Below, piece after piece: positions 7,913 through 15,152 of a stretch of DNA of 64,000 nt. The notes under the pieces were generated by a model. That model was not told the DNA's origin and ran no database searches. It worked only from the letters and a program-made list of their open reading frames with translations. The DNA lies in contig CAJUGI010000002.1 in NCBI GenBank assembly GCA_910586065.1, positions 1-64,000 on the forward strand, read 5' to 3'. The stretch comes from an uncultured Christensenella sp. (GTDB lineage Bacteria; Bacillota; Clostridia; Christensenellales; Borkfalkiaceae). Position 1 is the first letter of the stretch, and each line of letters begins with the position of its first letter. The position numbers and the translations under genes were made by a program.

Positions 7913-9097
7913 ATGAAAAAAATGTCCAAAATCGTTGCGGTAATCGCGGCAATGGCGGTTGCGGTAAGTCTTTGCTTATTCGCAGGCTGCGGCGGCAATT
8001 ACAGCGAAACTTACAACGGCGCTCTTTCGGAACAGACTTACACGTCCGAAGAAAAAGCCGCTCAGGCTTTCCTGTCCGAAGAGATAGGAGGAAGCTCTTC
8101 CGTCGTAGTTTATTCAAAAGTTAAGGTTGAAGAAAACGCGCTTTCGGAAGAGGAAGTGGAAAAGCTTGCAATAGAAGATACTTCCGGCGTTGAATACGTA
8201 AAGAAGGCAACCGTATTCTATACCGAATCCAAAGTCTCGGCGTATGCGGCGGCAACCGGAACGCAGGACGAATTACAGCAGATGCTGTATATCGTCAAAT
8301 ACGTAAACGGCGGATATAAATATTACAGTCCGGCTCTTTCATCAGGCGAAAATCTTACGAAAAGCTATTTTAACGACGTTTTCAACGGCGAAAGATACGC
8401 AAACGTTACCATAAGCGGCAAAATGGCATCTTCCGCAGGCGTTAAAATGTCATATCAGGGCACAAACACGGATACCACCGTTAATATCGATATGAGTTAT
8501 ACATATCAGATTACCGAAAACGCAGTTTATCTCAAAATGACGGAAACACAAAGAGCGCCCGACGAAACAACGGGCAAACCTACAACTCAGACGGGCGTGG
8601 CGGAAGGCTATGTCGTTAAAACAAACAAGGGCTACGTAATGTATTCCAATATATCTGGCTCTTATCAGGTAATGCCGCTTGCGGGTATTTCCGGCGGCGC
8701 TGATATGGTTTGGGGTTCTATTATCAACGATACCGACCATACCGGCTTTAAAAAGACCGCCACAGGTTTTCAGATGGATAAAGAAAGTTGCCTTGCGATT
8801 ATGGAAAGACAGTTCGGCGATATTTTCGAATCATACGAATTCGGCTCGCTCGAAGATTTAATCAAAGAAATGCAGTTCGACTTCTACGTAACCGAGGGTA
8901 ACGTAAGCGGCGTAAAACAAAAGCTCGCTATGGGATTAACCGTAAATGAAAGCGGCGCAAACTTAACCGTTGCGGCGTCTGCGTCTGCGGATTACAGTTT
9001 CTCTAAATTCGGTTCAACTTCCGTAACCGTACCCGAAGACGTTATCGCGGCGATTACGGCAAAGGGCTACACGATAGTAACCGCCCCTTCGGTTTAA
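7913..9097 (+). CDS. Secreted lipoprotein of unknown function
   Basis: 394 aa with a lipoprotein signal peptide: basic MKKMSK, a hydrophobic core and lipobox LFAGC near residue 25, so the mature protein should be lipid-anchored outside the membrane. The rest is mostly beta-strand-like, rich in Ser, Thr, Tyr and Glu, with no cysteines or recognisable catalytic motif. I do not recognise the family. It is monocistronic: own promoter at 7828 and a long terminator hairpin immediately downstream. That terminator is split by cassette A, whose insertion separates its two arms by 735 bp. Confidence 0.8.
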   Translation: MKKMSKIVAVIAAMAVAVSLCLFAGCGGNYSETYNGALSEQTYTSEEKAAQAFLSEEIGGSSSVVVYSKVKVEENALSEEEVEKLAIEDTSGVEYVKKATVFYTESKVSAYAAATGTQDELQQMLYIVKYVNGGYKYYSPALSSGENLTKSYFNDVFNGERYANVTISGKMASSAGVKMSYQGTNTDTTVNIDMSYTYQITENAVYLKMTETQRAPDETTGKPTTQTGVAEGYVVKTNKGYVMYSNISGSYQVMPLAGISGGADMVWGSIINDTDHTGFKKTATGFQMDKESCLAIMERQFGDIFESYEFGSLEDLIKEMQFDFYVTEGNVSGVKQKLAMGLTVNESGANLTVAASASADYSFSKFGSTSVTVPEDVIAAITAKGYTIVTAPSV

Positions 9098-9104
9098 TTC
9101 ACTT

Positions 9105-9122
9105 AAAACCAAAAGCTCCCCT
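9105..9122 (+). terminator. Left arm of a terminator split by cassette A
   Basis: AAAACCAAAAGCTCCCCT begins 8 bases after the lipoprotein stop. Its exact reverse complement (18 of 18) occurs at 9858-9875 and is followed by a T-rich tail (9876-9884). Joined, the two arms make a standard intrinsic terminator with a tiny loop. Cassette A occupies that loop. Confidence 0.8.
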
Positions 9123-9188
9123 TAAAAGCGCACTTCTCATAGGGAATAAAAAACTAAATTTTTTAGAGTTGCACTTTCAAGCGAGGAC

Positions 9189-9222
9189 AAAAGCTCTCGA
9201 ACATATCGTTCGAGAGCTTTTT
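9189..9222 (-). terminator. Exit terminator of cassette A
   Basis: Perfect long stem AAAAGCTCTCGAAC / GTTCGAGAGCTTTT around a 4-base loop. Cassette B has the same hairpin at 50690-50724 (AAAGCTCTCGAAC / GTTCAAGAGCTTT). Confidence 0.88.
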
Positions 9223-9254
9223 ACTACAAACTATTTAGAAAGACAAATTGAAAT

Positions 9255-9566
9255 TTAAGTAGCTGTCAGGCTTCCGTTATAAATTCCAGTATTCCATATT
9301 TCGTCAAATTCTTCTTTGGAAATAATCGTTGCATAAAAGCCATCTCCCCAGACCTTTGCGTTCAATTCATCAACGGTTGGGATTGGACATGCTTCTATGA
9401 CATCACAATAGGGGTCCTTATCAATCATTACTGTCCTGTCTGCAAAGATTTCTATCTCTCTAAGCGCAAAGCGGTCATTCAAATCGACTTCATAAAAATA
9501 TACCATCGGTAAATCATCAGATTCGTATTCCATAAATAGCTGTATATACTCAATATTCCTTTTCAT
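9255..9566 (-). CDS. DUF6881-like small protein (cassette A cargo)
   Basis: 103 aa from ATG at 9566, chosen over an upstream GTG because GAGG sits 8 bases before it. The pattern YIQLFMEYESDDLPMVYFYEVD, shortened here, followed by R(F)ALREIEIFADRTV, PIPTVDELNAK and ISKEEFDEIW fits the DUF6881 family: a strand-helix protein with paired acidic DDLP, a conserved IEIFADG-like strand and a terminal EFDEIW. Function is unknown; such small proteins are often encoded alone or among immunity-type genes, which is only suggestive here. The stop codon TAA is the first base triplet of the sequence shared with cassette B. Base composition is more AT-rich than neighbours. Confidence 0.72.
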   Translation of the reverse strand: MKRNIEYIQLFMEYESDDLPMVYFYEVDLNDRFALREIEIFADRTVMIDKDPYCDVIEACPIPTVDELNAKVWGDGFYATIISKEEFDEIWNTGIYNGSLTAT

Positions 9567-9662
9567 GACAAACACCTCACAGCAAATCCAGATTTTTTAA
9601 TTCTGATAAATTATTTGGTAACAGACCGCATTATTCTCTAAATTACTGTTTATCGTACAATC

Positions 9663-9691
9663 ATTATAGCACGAAAAATGAAAGAACGCAA
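9663..9691 (-). promoter_or_regulatory. Cassette A promoter with conserved leader
   Basis: TTGCGT (9691-9686), 17-bp spacer, TATAAT (9668-9663), immediately followed by TGTACGATAAACAGTAA. The same 17 bases follow the -10 in cassette B (from about 50205). The conserved leader may be a binding site or part of the recombination frame. Confidence 0.75.
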
Positions 9692-9857
9692 CCTATTGAA
9701 TTTTGCGGGAAATATAAAACATATCTATATCTCACTAGGCTACGAGTAGCCTAGTTCGTCCACGAAAAAAAGTACAGAAAAGGCACAGCTTAATGCTATG
9801 CCTAAATCTTTTTATTTGCATTTAATTAAATTCCCTATGGGAATTACCGTAATATCG

Positions 9858-9884
9858 AGGGGAGCTTTTGGTTTTATTTTTTTA
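9858..9884 (+). terminator. Right arm and T-tail of the split terminator
   Basis: AGGGGAGCTTTTGGTTTT pairs perfectly with 9105-9122 and is followed by ATTTTTTT, the U-tract of the lipoprotein gene's original terminator. Confidence 0.8.
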
Positions 9885-10132
9885 ATCACTCCGCCGTCCG
9901 TCCGCACGCAATTTTCAGCCGTTCCGGCTGGTCGCTTTTGCCCGTTGGTTCACTCATAATTTCGGCGGTTGAAAAAACGTGGTCAAGCCGTTTTCAAACG
10001 GCTTTTTTAATTGTGAAGACTGAGTAAAAAGTTGCGTTTTTCGTAAAAAAATGCTCAAAATAAGCCCTTTTTTAAAAGGCAAAATGTCTGAAAATTACAT
10101 AAGTTGTCCCGTTTTGTCCATATAAAATCGCG
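9885..10132. other. Intergenic spacer with one terminator
   Basis: No gene is visible. A hairpin AAGCCGTTT-TC-AAACGGCTT with T6 lies at 9985-10008 and points in the + direction. The remainder is AT-rich with no ribosome site or long frame. Confidence 0.6.
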
Positions 10133-11686
10133 TTACATCAAGGGCGCAAACAACCTTAAAACAAAACGCAAAAAGCGTGTGTGCGGCAAAATTTTATCAT
10201 CCTTAAACGGCTTTGAAAGCGCAAGGCTCTCCTCAAAGTCGCGCAGCGCCGCCTCGCATATTTTTCCGCCGAAAGCCGCTCCGCATTCAAAATTGAAGTG
10301 GGTTGACCGGTAGTCCAGGTTATAACTCCCCAAAAACGCAATATCGTCGCAAATAACGCATTTTGCGTGCATAAATCCGGGTGTAAATTCAAAAATACCG
10401 GTGCCGCTTAAACTTATTTCCCTTGCATAAGCCTTTGAAAGCCCAAAGGCATACTTTTTATCGGGAATATGCGGAATTATAATTTTTACGTCAACGTTTC
10501 TTTTTGCCGCAAATTCCAATGCGGATAAAACTTTGGCGCTTCCGCAAAGGTAAGGAGTCGTAATGTAAACGCGCTTTTTCGCGTTGTTCACAGCGTAAAT
10601 AAAAGCGTCTTCAAAAAACGTCCTGTGCGGCGGGCTGTCGTAAAAAGGTAAACATTCAAATTCACCGTTCAAAGGAAGTTTAATTGTAAAATCACGGTGT
10701 TTTTTGCGTTTTTTAAGTGCTTTTCCGTCGTTTTTGCACAAATTGCCCCCGCCGTCCGTGCACGAGCAGCCCCAAACGGATAAAAACATTCCTTCAAAAA
10801 TCTTTGCCGCCGCGCCGAAAACTGCAACGCCAGTGTCCTTCCAGTAGCCGTAAGGACTGGTAATATTCGCGTATTCGTCGGCAAGATTGAAACCGCCGGT
10901 AAAAGCAACTCTGCCGTCCACCGTTACGATTTTTCTGTGGTCGCGGAAATTTAGCCTTGCACGGGGGAAAGGGGTTAAGCGGTGAAAAATTTTAACCCCA
11001 ATACCGCTTGATTTAAGCCTTTTCAACTCTTTCCGGCTTATTCTGAAGGCGGTGCCCACGCCGTCGATAATCAGTTTTACTTCCGCGCCGTTTTCCCGCG
11101 CTTTTTGCACGGCGGTCATAAACGAATTAAAAATTTTGCCCCGCCCGACAATAAAGAATTCAACGTAAACGCATTTTTTCGCGCATTCGATTTCCCTGCA
11201 AACCGCATTAAAAAATTCCGTCCCGCCCGAAAAATATTCTGCTCTGTCGTAACCGGCAAGCGCTGTGCCGCAGGTGTTTTCCGCCGCCGCGGCAAGACTG
11301 TAAAGTAAGCTGTTTTTGCTTGAATTGTCGCAATTTTGGTTCGTTTTCGGCGTTTTTTCATTGTTTTTTTCAACTTTAAGTACGCCGCAAGGTTTTTTCT
11401 TCACCGAAGCGAAAAGGTAAATGAGCGCCCCCGCTACGGGCAGAGCCGTTATCAGAACGAACCAGGCGCACTTGACTTCGGGCGCGCCTCTGCGCGAAAA
11501 CAGCACGCATGCGGTTATTCCGTTAAAAATCCATATGAACATAAAAGTAAGCGCCAGCGGCATAACCGAAGGGAGCGTAAGGCACAAAAAAATAATTGCG
11601 GCAATTTGCGCCGCAATTAAAACAATATACAAAAAATTAATTGAAAAAATTATTTTTGAAAGTTTGCGCATAAAGATATGCGGCAA
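10133..11686 (-). CDS. cls: Cardiolipin synthase (phospholipase D family)
   Basis: Membrane enzyme that joins two phosphatidylglycerols into cardiolipin, 517 aa. Two N-terminal transmembrane segments (about 10-65) precede two PLD domains. The HKD motifs are HRKIVTVDGRVAFTGGFN near 250 and HAKCVICDDIAFLGSYNLD near 440; both retain His, Lys and the following Asp. A basic, Asn/Lys-rich linker follows the membrane part (about 98-125). The ATG abuts the stop of the upstream oxidoreductase gene, so the two are probably co-transcribed. Length and layout are typical for Firmicutes Cls. Confidence 0.92.
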   Translation of the reverse strand: MPHIFMRKLSKIIFSINFLYIVLIAAQIAAIIFLCLTLPSVMPLALTFMFIWIFNGITACVLFSRRGAPEVKCAWFVLITALPVAGALIYLFASVKKKPCGVLKVEKNNEKTPKTNQNCDNSSKNSLLYSLAAAAENTCGTALAGYDRAEYFSGGTEFFNAVCREIECAKKCVYVEFFIVGRGKIFNSFMTAVQKARENGAEVKLIIDGVGTAFRISRKELKRLKSSGIGVKIFHRLTPFPRARLNFRDHRKIVTVDGRVAFTGGFNLADEYANITSPYGYWKDTGVAVFGAAAKIFEGMFLSVWGCSCTDGGGNLCKNDGKALKKRKKHRDFTIKLPLNGEFECLPFYDSPPHRTFFEDAFIYAVNNAKKRVYITTPYLCGSAKVLSALEFAAKRNVDVKIIIPHIPDKKYAFGLSKAYAREISLSGTGIFEFTPGFMHAKCVICDDIAFLGSYNLDYRSTHFNFECGAAFGGKICEAALRDFEESLALSKPFKDDKILPHTRFLRFVLRLFAPLM

Positions 11687-12709
11687 TCAGAGCACCATTT
11701 TCAAGACGGTCATTTTTCCCGTTCTGGGCGAATTCATAAACGCTCCCCTTTCGTCAAGAAGTTCCGCCGGATTGTACTCCGTAAGAATTTCTTTTTCAAA
11801 AAAGTCTATGTTCACCGCGTTGTGCGTAAGCATATTAATGACTGTATCAGTGTATCCGTAAGCGTTTGAAACTCCTATAACGGTAAGCCCCTTTTCAAGG
11901 ACGTCGCGCGAATCTATGCTGGAGTTTCGCGCCGAAGTAATGCTTATTACAACCGTTTTGCCGTCGGCAACCATTCTTGTGGCAAGCGACAGTGGAAGAT
12001 GCGTAGTGGCGCAGTAAACCGCCGCGTCGCATAAGTTTCCGCTCGTTGCGTTTTTAACGTTCTCGGTGAGTTCGTCGTCAGCCGCATAAGCGTAATATAT
12101 TCCGCATTTTTTCGCCGTGGCAAGATTTGTGGGGTTGTTATCGATGAGGATAGGTACAATCTTATGGTATTGAAGAACCTGAGCTATAATATTGCCCGAA
12201 AAACTGCCGCCTACAACGGCAACTCTCTGACCTGCCGAAAGATTTAGTTTGTCGTAAATATTTTCGGCAATACCTATGGTTTCTATGCAAAGTGCGTGAA
12301 AATCGCTTACGGAATCGGGGAGAGGCGCCACGTCTGTGTAATCGCACACCACAAAATCGCGCATAAATCCGTCAAAGTCCCTGCCGGCGGATAAAATCCG
12401 TGCACAGTTTTTAGGCTTGCCAGTTTTGCAGGGCAGACATTCGCCGCATTCGCGCGAGGGATTAAAATAAACGCGCGTGCCCTTTTCAACGCCGTAACAG
12501 TTTTCTCCCGCTTCGGTAACTATACCTACGGCGGCGCGCCCGGGGACTTTGGGATATTCCGCGTCTATTAAACCGTTATATAAAAGCGCGTCCAAATCCG
12601 TAAGCATAAGGTGCGAAACCTTAACTTTAACCTGGGTGGGGGAAGTGACGTTTATGCTGCGCGGCTCGTTTACAAGCGTTTTTGCGCCTTTTAAAATCCA
12701 ATTCTCCAT
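11687..12709 (-). CDS. MDR-family (zinc-type alcohol dehydrogenase-like) oxidoreductase without catalytic zinc ligands
   Basis: 340 aa medium-chain dehydrogenase/reductase. The structural-zinc loop is intact (CGECLPCKTGKPKNC near 93-107) and a nucleotide-binding fold follows with VAVVGGSFSGNIIAQ near 168. The usual catalytic Cys (C-G-x-C-G-T-D) is replaced by HLMLTD, and the GHE motif is GRAAVG, so the catalytic zinc site appears lost. Substrate unknown. A non-zinc reductase or a non-catalytic homologue are both possible. TATAAT lies 12 bases before the ATG with TTGCAA 17 bases further out, so the message would have a leader of only a few bases. Followed directly by cls. Confidence 0.82.
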   Translation of the reverse strand: MENWILKGAKTLVNEPRSINVTSPTQVKVKVSHLMLTDLDALLYNGLIDAEYPKVPGRAAVGIVTEAGENCYGVEKGTRVYFNPSRECGECLPCKTGKPKNCARILSAGRDFDGFMRDFVVCDYTDVAPLPDSVSDFHALCIETIGIAENIYDKLNLSAGQRVAVVGGSFSGNIIAQVLQYHKIVPILIDNNPTNLATAKKCGIYYAYAADDELTENVKNATSGNLCDAAVYCATTHLPLSLATRMVADGKTVVISITSARNSSIDSRDVLEKGLTVIGVSNAYGYTDTVINMLTHNAVNIDFFEKEILTEYNPAELLDERGAFMNSPRTGKMTVLKMVL

Positions 12710-12804
12710 AACTTATTGCTCATTATACGCTAAAGAGCAAATATTTGCAACTAAAAAAGGGGAGAAAATTTTTTGCAGGATTTTAAAAGACGGCGGAAAA
12801 ACAA

Positions 12805-12834
12805 TTGACTATTCAAGATTAATTGTTATATAAT
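12805..12834 (+). promoter_or_regulatory. Promoter of rpmE
   Basis: TTGACT (12805-12810), 18-bp spacer, TATAAT (12829-12834), about 37 bases ahead of the rpmE ATG. Confidence 0.7.
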
Positions 12835-12871
12835 AGTCGGGTAATAGAAGAATTTAAGCGAGGTGATAGCT

Positions 12872-13075
12872 ATGAAGCCCGAAATACATCCCGAATACCA
12901 CGAGGTAACGGTTGTGTGCGCTTGCGGTGCTACTTTCACGACAGGCACTACTAAAAACGTAGAAACGTTGAAGGTCGATATCTGCAATAAGTGCCATCCT
13001 TTCTTCACCGGTAAACAAAAGCTTGTCGATACAGGCGGCCGTGTAGATAAGTTCAAGAAAAGATACAATATTTAA
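12872..13075 (+). CDS. rpmE: 50S ribosomal protein L31, zinc type
   Basis: 67 aa ribosomal protein. It opens MKPEIHPEYHEV, which is characteristic of L31, and has the zinc ligands CAC near 16-18 and CNKC near 36-39 (zinc-bearing form, not the zinc-independent paralogue). The HPFFTGKQKLVDTGGRVDKF signature is complete. Start is the ATG at 12872, 5 bases after AGGTGA; the GTG at 12863 overlaps that site and is rejected. It heads the usual Firmicutes string rpmE-yqhQ-prmC-prfA. Confidence 0.97.
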   Translation: MKPEIHPEYHEVTVVCACGATFTTGTTKNVETLKVDICNKCHPFFTGKQKLVDTGGRVDKFKKRYNI

Positions 13076-13082
13076 AGAATAC

Positions 13083-13112
13083 GGCTCCAAAATCGTTTTG
13101 GAGCCTTCTTTT
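13083..13112 (+). terminator. Terminator after rpmE
   Basis: GGCTCCAAAA-TCG-TTTTGGAGCC followed by TTCTTTT. It lies between rpmE and the YqhQ-PrmC gene. Confidence 0.88.
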
Positions 13113-13152
13113 AAATTAGCATTTTAAGTAAAAATAAGCGGTCGGTAGGGAA

Positions 13153-15024
13153 ATGTCCGAAAAGAAAACGAAAACTGAAAAAGAGCCTAAGAAAAAAAAG
13201 AACTGTAAGTGCGGTACGTATATCGGCGGGCAGGCTGTGCTCGAAGGCGTTATGATGATGGGCAAAACGTGTATGGCAACTGCCGTACGCGACCCGGACG
13301 GCGCCGTTCAGATAGAGGCAAAGCGCATAAAACGGAGCGACGCGTTGAAAACCGCGTCTAAAATTCCGTTGGTGCGCGGCGTGGTAAACCTTGTATCTTC
13401 GTTGGTGCGCGGCATTAAAACGCTGTCGCGTTCCGCGGCCGTTTACGGCGACGAGGACGACGAGGCGGAGCCCGGCAAAATTCAGAAATGGTTCGTCGAA
13501 AAGTTCAAAATCAGCCTTATGGATATCGTTACGGGGCTGGGAATGTTTATCGGCGTTCTGCTTGCCGTGGGCATATTCTTTGTTTTGCCCAACTATCTCG
13601 TAGGACTTTTAACGGGGGCTTTCCCCGAAGTGTTCGACAACCGTATGGGCGGACTTTGGTCGGGACTTATACTCGGCGGAATAAAACTGATAATTTTTCT
13701 CGCATATCTGGGGCTTATATTACTTTTAAAGGATATCCGCCGTCTTTACAGATATCACGGAGCCGAACATAAAACGATAAACGCCTATGAAAACGGTGTG
13801 GAACTCGTGCCCGAAAAAGTGGCGGAGTGTTCGCGCATACACGACAGGTGCGGTACTTCGTTTTTGTTTATAGTGCTGTTCATAAATATTATTGTGTATT
13901 CCGTAATAAGATGGGCGTGCTATATAAACGTTATCGAAAACAATGTTTTGCAGTATTTTGCGGGGCTTGGGCTTGAAATAGCGTTGCTTCCCGTAATAGC
14001 CGGCGTAGCTTACGAAGTTCTGAAACTGCTTGCAAAGTACGACAACGGATTCGTACGCGCATTGAAAGCGCCCGGAATGTTGCTTCAAAAATATCTTACC
14101 ACGCGCGAACCCGACGAAAAAATGATAGAAGTGGCAATTGCCGCATTCAATAAGGTGCTTGAAATGGACGCTGACGAAACGGTTGCCGAAACGGTTTTCG
14201 TAACGAGCGGAATACTTTCCAAAATGCTTGACGAAACCAAAAAGAAATTCGCGGCTAAGGAAATAGACGAAAGCGACGCCGAATGGATATATTCCATAGT
14301 ACTGGGAATAAGGCGGAGCGACTTAAAGAACGAACGCACCGTAAAGCCTTCCGAAAGCAAACGCATATCCGAGATTGTTGAACAAAGGCTTAATGGCAGA
14401 CCGCTGTGGTATATCATAGGCGATACCGAATTCTGCAATTGCAGAATAAAAGTTGACGAGCGCGCTTTAATTCCCCGTCCCGAAACGGAGATGCTTGCCG
14501 ATATAACTATAAGAAGCGTTGAGGACAACGACAAAGTGCTGGATATGTGCACGGGCTCGGGCTGTATTGCGGTTGCCGTTGCCAAGGCGTGCAAGGGCAG
14601 GGGAGTAAGCGTGACTGCCGCCGACGTTTCGGACGCGGCTATTATGCTTGCGAGAGAGAACGCAAATTTAAACAGCGTGGACGTAAACTTTGTGGTGAGC
14701 GACCTGTTTAAAAACGTTCACGGCAGATATAACATAATAGTATGCAATCCGCCATATATAAAGAGTACTGAAATTCCCTATCTTCAGCGGGAAGTGCGCG
14801 AGCACGAACCGCGCGTCGCACTGGACGGCGGCGAGGACGGGCTGGACTTTTACCGCAGACTTGCAAGCGAGGTTAAAAGCTATTTAACCAAGGACGGCAT
14901 GCTGATTATGGAATGCGGCGAAGGACAGACGACGGAAATTCTGCAAATCTTCCCCCGCCGCGACTACGCTATAGTTTTAAAGGATTTGGCGGGCGTAGAG
15001 CGGTTTTTAAAAATTGTTTTTTGA
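13153..15024 (+). CDS. Fusion of DUF1385 membrane protein (YqhQ) and release-factor methyltransferase PrmC
   Basis: 623 aa. After a Lys-rich start, residues about 20-325 form a DUF1385 protein: GGQAVLEGVMMMG, RIKRSDALK, several membrane helices and YRYHGAEHKTINAYE. Residues about 345-623 form PrmC, the SAM-dependent methylase of the GGQ glutamine in release factors: N-terminal helical domain, substrate loop RPLWYIIGDTEFCN, motif I VLDMCTGSGCIAVAVA and catalytic NPPYI near 532. These are normally two adjacent genes; here they share one uninterrupted frame. The fusion would put the methylase on the membrane face. It lies upstream of prfA, its expected substrate. The start is ATG 13153, with GTAGGG just upstream. 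Confidence 0.9.
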   Translation: MSEKKTKTEKEPKKKKNCKCGTYIGGQAVLEGVMMMGKTCMATAVRDPDGAVQIEAKRIKRSDALKTASKIPLVRGVVNLVSSLVRGIKTLSRSAAVYGDEDDEAEPGKIQKWFVEKFKISLMDIVTGLGMFIGVLLAVGIFFVLPNYLVGLLTGAFPEVFDNRMGGLWSGLILGGIKLIIFLAYLGLILLLKDIRRLYRYHGAEHKTINAYENGVELVPEKVAECSRIHDRCGTSFLFIVLFINIIVYSVIRWACYINVIENNVLQYFAGLGLEIALLPVIAGVAYEVLKLLAKYDNGFVRALKAPGMLLQKYLTTREPDEKMIEVAIAAFNKVLEMDADETVAETVFVTSGILSKMLDETKKKFAAKEIDESDAEWIYSIVLGIRRSDLKNERTVKPSESKRISEIVEQRLNGRPLWYIIGDTEFCNCRIKVDERALIPRPETEMLADITIRSVEDNDKVLDMCTGSGCIAVAVAKACKGRGVSVTAADVSDAAIMLARENANLNSVDVNFVVSDLFKNVHGRYNIIVCNPPYIKSTEIPYLQREVREHEPRVALDGGEDGLDFYRRLASEVKSYLTKDGMLIMECGEGQTTEILQIFPRRDYAIVLKDLAGVERFLKIVF

Positions 15025-15041
15025 TTAATTAAAGATTTTAA

Positions 15042-15088
15042 TTGCGCTTCGCTTACTCTGAATGACAAGCGGAGCGCGTTTTAAATAA
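15042..15088 (+). terminator. Hairpin of a dispersed-repeat type after the YqhQ-PrmC gene
   Basis: GCGCTTCGCTT ... AAGCGGAGCGC (one G-T pair) followed by GTTTT. The loop reads ACTCTGAATGAC. The minus strand resembles the GTCATTCTGAGCGAAGCG-type intergenic repeat seen in many clostridial genomes. Confidence 0.6.
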
Positions 15089-15152
15089 TTAACGGTGCAA
15101 GAAAACCCACGTTTTTGCACAGCGCAACCAATTTGTGAACGGAGTTATTTAT

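Larger units (their letters stand above)
9123..9857 (-). mobile_element. Single-gene mobile cassette A
   Basis: About 735 bp lying exactly between the arms of a terminator hairpin. In the direction of its gene (minus strand) it holds an entry hairpin (9802-9782, then TTTT), a promoter (TTGCGT 9691-9686, TATAAT 9668-9663), a leader with TGTACGATAAACAGTAA, one ORF, and an exit terminator (9222-9189). Both ends, the leader and the sequence from the ORF stop codon onward are also present in cassette B at 50032-50777 in the opposite orientation. No recombinase is encoded. Mobility is inferred from two copies with different cargo and from the split terminator. Confidence 0.78.

Noticed and set aside
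9123..9857. Insertion sequence or MITE of a known DDE transposase
   Set aside because: No transposase, no clear long terminal inverted repeats and a self-contained expression unit instead.
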